Shown here in pieces: positions 1-5,388 of a stretch of 11,411 nucleotides of DNA. The position numbers and the translations under genes are program-made. The DNA is from Minisyncoccota bacterium. GTDB taxonomy: Bacteria > Patescibacteriota > Minisyncoccia > Minisyncoccales > CG1-02-41-26. The notes below the pieces were generated by a model. The model saw only the letters and a list, made by a program, of their open reading frames with translations, made no database searches and had not been told where the DNA came from. The first letter of the stretch is position 1; each line of letters starts with the position of its first letter. The stretch covers positions 1-11,411 of the forward strand of contig JAQURU010000022.1 in NCBI GenBank assembly GCA_028715435.1. Direction: 5' to 3'.

Positions 1-244
1 GGTCAATTTTCAAACTCGACGGCTCAAGCTTTAAAATTACTGAAAGCCGTTGGCTTTCGGCAATTTTTTGAATCTGATCCTTTATCTCCTTTAAGGCATT
101 AGAAGTGGACAGATTCTCCATCCTTAACCTTTTAACTTCCTTACGAGAAGAAATTAGCCAAATCAGCAGAAAAATTGAAGCAGCAAAGAAAAAGCCAAGG
201 TCAACCAAAAAAGCAACTAATAATTCGGGTTCCAAGGTAAACAT
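1..244 (-). CDS. Partial small membrane-anchored protein with coiled-coil-like tail (unrecognised)
   Basis: The N-terminal 81 codons of a gene that runs off the left edge. It starts at the ATG on 244-242 and stays open to base 1. A hydrophobic stretch at residues 8-32, rich in Phe, Leu and Ile, forms one membrane helix. After it come a basic stop-transfer segment (SSRKEVKRLR) and a charged, helix-prone region (residues 38-70) that could be a coiled coil. This suggests a bitopic protein with a short N-terminus and a cytoplasmic tail. The start is unusually well supported: GGAGGA lies 7 nt upstream, the best ribosome-binding site in the window, and a consensus promoter precedes it. I do not recognise the family, and the C-terminal part that would decide function lies outside. 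The gene itself is likely real; the function is unknown. Confidence 0.7.
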   Translation of the reverse strand, partial: MFTLEPELLVAFLVDLGFFFAASIFLLIWLISSRKEVKRLRMENLSTSNALKEIKDQIQKIAESQRLSVILKLEPSSLKID

Positions 245-251
245 TTTCGTA

Positions 252-257
252 TCCTCC
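252..257 (-). promoter_or_regulatory. Strong Shine-Dalgarno of the left-edge gene
   Basis: GGAGGA on the minus strand, 7 nt before the ATG at 244. It decides the start of the truncated membrane protein gene. It stands out because nearly all other genes in the window have no clear Shine-Dalgarno sequence. Confidence 0.75.
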
Positions 258-322
258 AATTTTTGCAAAGAAGAAAAGACAAAGATAATTCCTCGCCAAT
301 ACTCCCTCGCGGTAATAAGAAC

Positions 323-345
323 ATTGAAGCAAAACTTGCCTCAAT
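323..345 (-). promoter_or_regulatory. 5' leader stem-loop
   Basis: In the minus-strand transcript ATTGAGGCAA pairs with TTGCTTCAAT (one G-U pair) around a 3-nt loop. The predicted transcription start is near 348, so this hairpin sits at the very 5' end of a leader of about 100 nt. It could protect the mRNA or take part in regulation. It matches no riboswitch class that I recognise. Confidence 0.45.
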
Positions 346-354
346 TACAGATAT

Positions 355-384
355 ATTATACCATAAAAGTATTAGGTTTGTCAA
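355..384 (-). promoter_or_regulatory. Consensus sigma70-type promoter of the left-edge gene
   Basis: The minus strand reads TTGACA (bases 384-379), an 18-nt spacer, then TATAAT (360-355). Both hexamers match the consensus perfectly. Transcription would start near 348 and run into the membrane protein gene at 244. Since thyA ends at 489, this gene begins its own transcription unit. Confidence 0.8.
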
Positions 385-419
385 TGGTAAAATAGACGAA
401 AACACGGAACAAGGGCTTT

Positions 420-463
420 GGAAGGAGCGAAGCTGCTTCCTGCTGAAAGTAGCTTCGCTCCTT
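420..463. repeat. Palindromic repeat, copy A
   Basis: AAGGAGCGAAGCT (422-434) is a perfect inverted repeat of AGCTTCGCTCCTT (451-463). The stem extends inward over three more pairs past one G-T wobble. The first 21 bases (420-440) match copy B at 3120-3140 at 18 of 21 positions, and two of the differences in the left arm are compensated in the right arm. It lies between thyA and the left-edge promoter. No T-run follows on either strand, so it is not a standard intrinsic terminator. A small second hairpin (TAGGC 463-467 with GCCTA 480-484) abuts it. REP- or MITE-like origin is inferred. Confidence 0.65.
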
Positions 464-488
464 AGGCTCACGTTTTACGGCCTACGTT

Positions 489-1262
489 CTACAAATTAAA
501 CTTTTTGCGGACTTCTTCATACATATCCTTGTAGATATGCATAGAAACAGAAAAATGAGTGTAAGTGCCTGTTTCAACACCAAGCTGGTCGGCCATATAT
601 TTTTGCAAACCAGTGAAAGCATAAGCGTTTTCTGGCCAGGCATTGTAAAGGTCATTGGTTTTCATAACCACAAACATATGCAATTTGCCATCCACTAATT
701 GAGGATAAAACAACAAAACGCAAGGCGAGGAAGTGTCCTCTCTCTTGGGGCCAAACTTCATTAAATCCCTGTACTGTATCCAAGTGTGCATAACAACGGT
801 TCTTCTTGTTGGATCTTTTTTTAAAATATTGATAGCTTTTTCCACTTGGTCAATTCTGGTTACCACGCATTTGCCATCTGGGGAAATCTTTTTAACTTCC
901 TCTTGTATTTCTTCTTCGCTGTCTGTAATGCTTGGCAAAAATGCCCTCACAGCGCAATCTGGATAACACCTTAACCTGGAAAAATAGGTGTAATCAAAAG
1001 TGTTTTCTTTTTCTTTGCCAGAGCCGTTTAAAAATTTATCAGCATAAGCATCTGCCAAGCCCTGATTGGTGTTTGTTTTATCGCTTAAACGGGGCATTTC
1101 AAAAGGATTTGAAACCTTTATTAACAAAGGTAAGTCCTTTGTTTCTATTTGATACTCTGGGGCTTGCACATATCTGGTATGGCCTTCTTGCATTATTAAC
1201 ACACAGGCCTTTTCCCAGGCCTCTCCTAGTGTTTTAGCTTCAACAATTCTTGTTTCGTACAT
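489..1262 (-). CDS. thyA: Thymidylate synthase, archaeal/methanogen-like type
   Basis: A 257-aa protein of the thymidylate synthase / dCMP hydroxymethylase fold, which methylates dUMP to dTMP in the cytoplasm. Visible landmarks: the RR pair at 153-154 (TRRTVV), which in the family reaches the dUMP phosphate of the partner subunit; the nucleophile Cys181 in SSPC; Asp204 in KTND; Asn212 in WPEN, where Asn favours dUMP over dCMP; and His242/Tyr244 in MHIY. Odd points: the Arg equivalent to E. coli Arg166 is Lys201, and the usual N-terminal folate-side motif with the catalytic Glu58 and Trp80 is not recognisable, as in divergent archaeal types. It stops at TAG. It lies 71 nt after the Dcd-MtrA-DUF4346 gene and is probably co-transcribed with it, so the substrate-making enzyme and the synthase are paired. 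No Shine-Dalgarno sequence. The family call is firm. The methyl donor is uncertain. Confidence 0.85.
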   Translation of the reverse strand: MYETRIVEAKTLGEAWEKACVLIMQEGHTRYVQAPEYQIETKDLPLLIKVSNPFEMPRLSDKTNTNQGLADAYADKFLNGSGKEKENTFDYTYFSRLRCYPDCAVRAFLPSITDSEEEIQEEVKKISPDGKCVVTRIDQVEKAINILKKDPTRRTVVMHTWIQYRDLMKFGPKREDTSSPCVLLFYPQLVDGKLHMFVVMKTNDLYNAWPENAYAFTGLQKYMADQLGVETGTYTHFSVSMHIYKDMYEEVRKKFNL

Positions 1263-1333
1263 AAGTTTATAAATTCTTAATTTTTAATTTGTGATTTTTA
1301 ACTAATTCTTAACGAAATAATTAAATAAAAATT

Positions 1334-2851
1334 CTAGTCATGCCATCCGTAGATATTCTCTTTGACTGCTTTTTCTACAGTTGGCAGAACTCGCTCTTTT
1401 AGCATCTCTATTTCCCCGTCTTGCTCATAAGCTAATTGGTTTTTTAAGCAAAGTTCAGCTTTTTGCAATTCCCTTCCCAAATACATGGCATGCTCCACTG
1501 TTTGCTCAAAGTTGCCCACCATTTGCATTTGCCCAATTTTATAACAAATATCCAAAGCTGAATCCCCCACTACTTTCTTAGTTATCTTATGATTTTGCAA
1601 GTGCTCCACTACTATTTTTTTCTGGCTGGGCCTTAAGGAAACCACAAAAAATCCGTTTGGGTCTTCTACCCAGTCAAATGGGCCTGTAGCTTCAATTTCT
1701 TCTGGTTTTTCTACTTTAATTTCAGTACCATTAAAAGGCCCGGGGTTTTGGGCTAAGCATTGTTCAACGATTTGCATGATTGAGGCTGAGCTTGTTTCTC
1801 CGTTCAAGTTAATTGGCTCAACTTGAGCCCGAAATCTTTCAATAACTTCAGTGTCCAGGCCCTTTAAATGAGGCATATTGCCAACCGCTCCAATAATTGT
1901 TTTTTCTTTATCAACTCCGTTTTGTTTTAAAGCCATTATTGCTTGCTCCACGTAATGGCCTTTAGATGGCTTACCGCAAAGCAATAAAAAGCGGATATTG
2001 GGATTGGCAATTATATTTTGAATTATTTTTTCAATGCCAATATTTTCTGTAACGCATTTACCACAAATCGCCACTTTAGCCATATCCAATTCAATGCCTT
2101 CCACTGTGGCATTGGTGCAAACAGCCACTGGCGAATTTTTATTGCCAACATAAAACCTGCCCTCAACAACAGGCCAGCCCGCATTAGCTACACTAGAAGC
2201 GTTGCTAGTGGGCCAAGAATTTAAGTTAACATTAGTCTGCTGGATTTCTTTTATCTCTGTTGGCTGGAGCTGATGATGCAATTTGAACTCTTCGCTTATC
2301 TTGCTGGCTGTGGCTTTTTCTTGCTTGGCGTATTTAGCGTTCTTCTTAGTTTGGTATGTATTTTCACAAGGGCTTGATAATGTTTCAAAAGTTAAAGCGC
2401 AAATCCTCATGCCAGAATACAAAACCACTGGCATTACCCCTAAATTGCCAAGCTCCATTACTGGTTTGCCGTTCCAGCCAGGATCAAACCTAGCAGCAGT
2501 TGAATGAACCACCACCCCTAATCTCCCCAAAGAACTACGGCCGTCTAAACGAGCCATTAAATCACTGCCCAATAAAACATCTTCCATAGTAACAGCCAAG
2601 ATAAACTCACCTGGCTGTAAAATAAAAGGGCTGTCAGGAGCAATCACAATATCTTCCATTATATTGTCAACATCAAAGGGACGTTTTAAATCAATATAAG
2701 GATACCTTGACTGCTTAAAAACCTTAAAAGAATCCCCGAGCCGCAAATCTAGAGAACAAGGCCCAAGCTGCGTTTCAAAGTCAGGGCTTGGGCTTATTTT
2801 TATTTTACCTTTGGCTATATAATCTTTAATGTCTTTGTCGGATAAAATCAT
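1334..2851 (-). CDS. dCTP deaminase / MtrA-like corrinoid domain / DUF4346 fusion
   Basis: A 505-aa protein with three domains. Residues 1-185 are dCTP deaminase (Dcd): CSLDLRLG at 32-39, GRSSLGRLG at 104-112, a DPGWNG segment and the catalytic Glu133 in VMELGN. It makes dUTP, or dUMP if bifunctional, from dCTP. A linker follows. Residues about 224-375 closely resemble the soluble part of tetrahydromethanopterin S-methyltransferase subunit A (MtrA): GWPVVEGRFYVG, CVTENIGIEK, NPNIRFLLLCG, NGVDKEKTIIGA. His299 in KGHY aligns with the cobalt-ligand His84 of methanogen MtrA, whose C-terminal membrane anchor is missing here. Residues about 391-480 are DUF4346 (HAMYLGRELQKAEL). It overlaps the upstream membrane gene by 26 bp and precedes thyA. 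The start gives the normal Dcd N-terminus (MILSDKDI). It stops at TAG. A link between deaminase, corrinoid and thymidylate synthesis is inferred. Confidence 0.88.
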   Translation of the reverse strand: MILSDKDIKDYIAKGKIKISPSPDFETQLGPCSLDLRLGDSFKVFKQSRYPYIDLKRPFDVDNIMEDIVIAPDSPFILQPGEFILAVTMEDVLLGSDLMARLDGRSSLGRLGVVVHSTAARFDPGWNGKPVMELGNLGVMPVVLYSGMRICALTFETLSSPCENTYQTKKNAKYAKQEKATASKISEEFKLHHQLQPTEIKEIQQTNVNLNSWPTSNASSVANAGWPVVEGRFYVGNKNSPVAVCTNATVEGIELDMAKVAICGKCVTENIGIEKIIQNIIANPNIRFLLLCGKPSKGHYVEQAIMALKQNGVDKEKTIIGAVGNMPHLKGLDTEVIERFRAQVEPINLNGETSSASIMQIVEQCLAQNPGPFNGTEIKVEKPEEIEATGPFDWVEDPNGFFVVSLRPSQKKIVVEHLQNHKITKKVVGDSALDICYKIGQMQMVGNFEQTVEHAMYLGRELQKAELCLKNQLAYEQDGEIEMLKERVLPTVEKAVKENIYGWHD

Positions 2852-3452
2852 ATCTTTTAATCTTACAGAAAATACGCGACCGCGTAAATTGTGTAAGGTT
2901 TTTTATTTCCAAAAAAGTTATAAATACTAATGGAACTAAAATTAAATTACCAAGTAAGTTTGTTTTAAAAAATGGCAAACCGTTTATATAACAAGCAACT
3001 AATCCTGGCAAAGTATGTGGATACATTCCTGACAAAACCCACCAGCCAAAATTAGTGTAAATAAAGAAAAAACAGGAAGCCAAAACACCAAAAATAGGCG
3101 CTTGCAAAACAAACGAACTGGAAGGAGGGAAACTCCTTCCCTGTGGGAAGGAGTTTCCCTCCTTCCAAGCGGTTTTTCGTAAAATTATACCCAAAAGCCC
3201 AATAATGCCAAAAGCGCTCCAAGTAAAAAGCAAAATAGCACTATTGCCAATAAACAAATCGCTCAAAAATATAATAGCTAATGGCGTTATAAAAGAAAAA
3301 ATGCCTCCTAGGTAAAACCCGGAAAGCAAAGCCAAAGAAGAAACTATTTCGAAGTTTGGAATTTTAACAAACTCCACAAAAAAAATCCTTCCAACGCTTC
3401 CCAGTAAAATTAAAAGAGAAATAGAAAGAATTTTTTTTGTAATCTTTTTCAT
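2826..3452 (-). CDS. DUF6580-type integral membrane protein (ECF S-component-like)
   Basis: A 208-aa polytopic protein with about five or six hydrophobic segments (residues 8-28, 36-63, 70-91, 117-140, 149-160, 165-182). Signature-like pieces are PNFEIVSSLALLSGFYLGG, SDLFIGN, the aromatic TNFGWWVLSGMYP and NLLGNL. These match DUF6580, whose small membrane proteins resemble the substrate-binding S components of ECF vitamin transporters. The start is taken at MKKITKK (3452). An ATG at 3503 would add a non-membrane leader overlapping the upstream gene's end, while AAAAGAT lies just before 3452. It follows the DUF4430 gene by 28 nt and overlaps the Dcd fusion gene by 26 bp. Residues 96-111 are encoded by an inserted palindrome (3120-3166). 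The substrate is unknown; a corrinoid is suggested only by the neighbours. Confidence 0.7.
   Translation of the reverse strand: MKKITKKILSISLLILLGSVGRIFFVEFVKIPNFEIVSSLALLSGFYLGGIFSFITPLAIIFLSDLFIGNSAILLFTWSAFGIIGLLGIILRKTAWKEGNSFPQGRSFPPSSSFVLQAPIFGVLASCFFFIYTNFGWWVLSGMYPHTLPGLVACYINGLPFFKTNLLGNLILVPLVFITFLEIKNLTQFTRSRIFCKIKRYDFIRQRH
3120..3166. repeat. Palindromic repeat, copy B, inside the DUF6580 gene
   Basis: A perfect 22-bp inverted repeat (3120-3141 and 3145-3166) with a TGT loop. Each arm is itself nearly palindromic (GGAAGGAG ... CTCCTTCC). Its first 21 bases match copy A at 420-440 at 18 of 21 positions. It is translated in frame as a Gly/Ser/Phe/Pro-rich loop (residues 96-111) between two membrane segments, so the insertion was tolerated. 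Confidence 0.75.
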
Positions 3453-3480
3453 AGAATAATCTTTTAGTAAAGCTATTCTA

Positions 3481-3960
3481 TTAAAAACTGGGGGCAATGT
3501 CAAATTTCCATTCCACTCTATCGCCTGGCTTTAAAAACTTCTTGTCAGCAGCCACTTCTCCCAAAACCCCATTAACCCAATACTGCCAATACTTATTATC
3601 GGTTCCATTAGTTGTTGTGCCAATGCTTTGAATTAATACCCCCATTTCAGGATAATCTTTGAAAGTTATAGCAAAATCTTCTTTTTGCCCTATTGCTTCC
3701 AAGGCAGAAAAAACTGTAGATGAGGCGACATAGTCAAACTCGTATACTTTATTTCCTTGGCCATTGTTAATTTCGTAGCCAACATCCTTAGCTAAAAAAT
3801 CGCCGGAAATAATTTCTTGCACTATTTGCTTTCCTGGCAAAGCTGAGCCCAATTCTGGTAATTGAGAATACTGCTGGCTTAAAAAATAAACACCAGCCAC
3901 TACAATAATGATAGAAAGAACAGCTATAAAAGAAATAGAAAATATTTTTTTACTTGACAT
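3481..3960 (-). CDS. Secreted or membrane-anchored DUF4430 (transcobalamin C-terminal-like) protein
   Basis: A 159-aa protein. Residues 1-5 are basic and residues 6-28 are a hydrophobic signal or anchor helix with no lipobox cysteine, so the rest probably lies outside the membrane. Residues about 75-155 match DUF4430: STVFSALEAIGQ, a GVLIQSIG strand, YWQYWVNG and LKPGDRVEWKF. The domain is related to the C-terminal beta domain of transcobalamin and intrinsic factor, and in bacteria it is found in surface proteins, some linked to cobalamin. It begins the block that continues into the DUF6580, Dcd-MtrA and thyA genes and lies 42 nt after rplK, with no strong promoter seen between, so read-through from the secE operon is possible. 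Corrinoid binding is inferred from family and context; no ligand residue can be named from sequence alone. Confidence 0.75.
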   Translation of the reverse strand: MSSKKIFSISFIAVLSIIIVVAGVYFLSQQYSQLPELGSALPGKQIVQEIISGDFLAKDVGYEINNGQGNKVYEFDYVASSTVFSALEAIGQKEDFAITFKDYPEMGVLIQSIGTTTNGTDNKYWQYWVNGVLGEVAADKKFLKPGDRVEWKFDIAPSF

Positions 3961-4002
3961 ATTGATTATTTTGTTTTATCGAGGCCCGTCCTCGGAAAAA
4001 AA

Positions 4003-4425
4003 TTATTTCACTTCCAAGCCTAATCCTTTGGCTGTGCCTTCTATGATTTTTGAGGCCTGGGTTAGGTCTTGAGTATTGAGATCGGGTAATTTAACTTTGG
4101 CAATTTCTTTTAATTGGTCTTGGCTAATTTTTCCTACCTTTCTTTTATTTGGCTCTCCAGAGCCCTTTTCAATTCCAACCGCTTTTTTAATAAGCTCGGA
4201 AGTGACTGGCGTTTTTAATCTGAAGTCAAAGCTACGATCTTCATAAACCGTAACCTCAACAGGAATGGTAAATCCCATTTTATCTTTTGTGGCTTCGTTA
4301 AACTGTGAACAAAAGCCAGCAATGTTTACTCCATGCTGGGCCAAAGCCGGGCCAATTGGAGGGGCTGGGGTGGCTTTACCTGCTTGAATATGTAATTTTA
4401 TAATTTTTTGTATTTTCTTTGCCAT
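4003..4425 (-). CDS. rplK: Ribosomal protein uL11
   Basis: A 140-aa protein of normal length. It forms the GTPase-associated centre on 23S rRNA, contacted by elongation factors. The N-terminal domain has the characteristic [14 protein letters not shown] and [10 protein letters not shown] segments. The C-terminal rRNA-binding domain has [14 protein letters not shown] and ends [15 protein letters not shown]. It is the third gene of secE-nusG-rplK. Unusually, it is not followed by rplA (uL1) but by the DUF4430 gene. A structured 64-nt spacer separates it from nusG, and there is no clear Shine-Dalgarno sequence. Confidence 0.97.
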   Translation of the reverse strand: MAKKIQKIIKLHIQAGKATPAPPIGPALAQHGVNIAGFCSQFNEATKDKMGFTIPVEVTVYEDRSFDFRLKTPVTSELIKKAVGIEKGSGEPNKRKVGKISQDQLKEIAKVKLPDLNTQDLTQASKIIEGTAKGLGLEVK

Positions 4426-4444
4426 GTTAGTAATCGTTATTTAT

Positions 4445-4479
4445 CCGCCCCACCTTTTCGCCAAAAGCAGAGAGAGCGG
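4445..4479 (-). promoter_or_regulatory. Structured spacer/leader hairpin before rplK
   Basis: On the minus strand CCGCTC (4479-4474) pairs with GGGCGG (4450-4445) with one G-U pair. An inner hairpin, CTTTT-GGCG-AAAAG, sits at 4467-4454. It is in the nusG-rplK spacer, just upstream of the uL11 start, where many bacteria carry the L1 translational operator. Similarity to that operator was not established, and rplA itself is absent here. Confidence 0.4.
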
Positions 4480-4489
4480 AATGATTATT

Positions 4490-5035
4490 TTATACTTTTT
4501 TCACCTGTAAAGAATCAACTTCCACGGGGGTGTCGCGACCAAAAATATTTACCAATACTTTAAGCTTGCCTCTTTGTTCGTCAATATTGGAAACCTTTCC
4601 TTCAAAATCTTTAAAAGGGCCATCAATTATTTTTACCAAGCCCCCAACATTGAAATCAACTTTATATTGAGGTTCTTGTTCCCCGCTGCGTTTCTTTAAA
4701 ATCTCAATTTCTTCTCCGGAAACTGGGATTGGCACAGTGCCTGCTCCAATAAATCCGGTAACCCTGGGAGTATTTCGAGCCACATACCAAGAATCATCTG
4801 TAACAATCATTTCCACAAAAACATATCCTGGATAAATCCGCTCTTCAATAACTTTTCTTTTTCCATTCTTGATTTTGATCTTTTTCTCTTTGGGCACGAT
4901 AACTGAAAAAATCTTATCCTCCATGCCCAAGCTTTCAATTCTTTGTTTCAAGTTGCGCGCAACTGCCTCTTCTTCGCCAGGATAAGTATGTAAAACATAC
5001 CAGTTTTTTCCTTGTTGTACTGTTTGTTTTGGCAC
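4490..5035 (-). CDS. nusG: Transcription elongation/termination factor NusG
   Basis: A 181-aa protein that binds RNA polymerase and couples it to ribosomes or Rho. The NGN domain covers residues 10-115 (NWYVLHTYPGEEEAVARNL, IYPGYVFVEM, TPRVTGFIG). The KOW domain covers about 127-181 (VGGLVKIIDGPFKDFEGKV, ending in VDSLQVKKV). The start is GTG at 5035-5033. No ATG precedes the family N-terminus before an in-frame TGA, and an AAGGA-type purine run lies close upstream. It follows secE after 73 nt of AT-rich repeat and precedes rplK, the classical order. Confidence 0.97.
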   Translation of the reverse strand: MPKQTVQQGKNWYVLHTYPGEEEAVARNLKQRIESLGMEDKIFSVIVPKEKKIKIKNGKRKVIEERIYPGYVFVEMIVTDDSWYVARNTPRVTGFIGAGTVPIPVSGEEIEILKKRSGEQEPQYKVDFNVGGLVKIIDGPFKDFEGKVSNIDEQRGKLKVLVNIFGRDTPVEVDSLQVKKV

Positions 5036-5038
5036 GTT

Positions 5039-5090
5039 CCTTCGCTTCGCTCAGTCAAGTTAAAAATTAAAAGTTAAAAGTTAAAAATGA
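5039..5090. repeat. AT-rich short repeats and GAGCGAAGC-like motif between secE and nusG
   Basis: Bases 5057-5089 are built from near-identical units of AAGTTAAAA and AAAATTAAAAGTT. Next to them the minus strand reads TGAGCGAAGCGAAGG (5053-5039), a short direct repeat of GAGCGAAG / GCGAAGG that echoes the GGAGCGAAGC core of copy A at 424-433. Similar A/T unit runs occur at 1263-1333, 7420-7450 and inside pheS. Function is unknown. Confidence 0.45.
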
Positions 5091-5108
5091 CAGAACGAAA
5101 ATTTACAT

Positions 5109-5300
5109 TTAAAAAATAAATTTACTTAGTAATTGAACAAAACCATAATCTAAAGCGCCCAAAAATATAGCCGCTCCAGCGGAAATCCCTAAAACTAAAG
5201 CTGTGTATCTTAAAGTTTCCTGACGGGTTGGCCAATCAACTTTTTTGCCTTCGGTGAAAACTTCTTTGAAAAATATTTTTATTCGCTCGCCAATGTTCAT
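5109..5300 (-). CDS. secE: Preprotein translocase subunit SecE
   Basis: A 63-aa protein, the short single-helix form common in bacteria. It clamps SecY in the SecYEG protein-export channel. An amphipathic N-terminal helix carries the family motif around KKVDWPTRQETLRYT (residues 19-33). One membrane helix follows at about residues 34-57. It is the first gene of the secE-nusG-rplK unit, with its own promoter in the 88-nt gap after gyrB. The start has only an A-rich stretch in place of a Shine-Dalgarno sequence. Confidence 0.96.
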   Translation of the reverse strand: MNIGERIKIFFKEVFTEGKKVDWPTRQETLRYTALVLGISAGAAIFLGALDYGFVQLLSKFIF

Positions 5301-5322
5301 TTTTTTATCAAAATTATTTTAA

Positions 5323-5340
5323 AAGCCCTCAACAGGGCTT
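5323..5340 (-). terminator. Terminator-like leader hairpin between gyrB and secE
   Basis: The minus strand reads AAGCCCT-GTTG-AGGGCTT followed by TTAAAATAATTTT. This is a 7-bp stem with a 4-nt loop and a T-rich tail, so it may end gyrB transcripts. It lies downstream of the promoter at 5350-5378, so it would also begin the secE transcript. An upstream AGGGC (5348-5344) can pair with the same GCCCT, giving an alternative fold. Confidence 0.5.
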
Positions 5341-5349
5341 ATTGCCCTA

Positions 5350-5378
5350 ATAATATACCCACTCCCTCCAAAAGTCAA
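5350..5378 (-). promoter_or_regulatory. Sigma70-type promoter of secE-nusG-rplK
   Basis: TTGACT (5378-5373), a 17-nt spacer and TATTAT (5355-5350), each one mismatch from consensus. The -35 box begins only 11 nt after the gyrB stop codon. The predicted start near 5343 gives a leader of about 43 nt that opens with the hairpin at 5323-5340. Confidence 0.7.
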
Positions 5379-5388
5379 CCGGCTTCTG

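Noticed and set aside
42..69. Plus-strand hairpin GAAAGCC-GTT-GGCTTTC followed by TTTTTT, resembling a terminator.
   Set aside because: It lies inside the open minus-strand coding sequence of the left-edge gene. No plus-strand gene is seen to end there.
105..395. Plus-strand open frame of 96 codons.
   Set aside because: It runs antisense to the left-edge gene with its good ribosome-binding site, crosses the minus-strand promoter, and its translation resembles no protein family.
932..1237. Plus-strand open frame opposite thyA.
   Set aside because: It is antisense to a gene with conserved active-site motifs and gives an unrecognisable translation, so it is a shadow frame.
3453..3503. Upstream ATG at 3503 as the start of the DUF6580 gene.
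   Set aside because: It would add 17 polar residues ahead of a typical MKKITKK membrane-protein start and overlap the end of the DUF4430 gene. The start at 3452 has a purine-rich run before it.
3978..3996. Small hairpin CGAGG-acggg-CCTCG between rplK and the DUF4430 gene as a terminator.
   Set aside because: The stem is only 5 bp and no T-run follows on the minus strand; the T-rich stretch precedes it.
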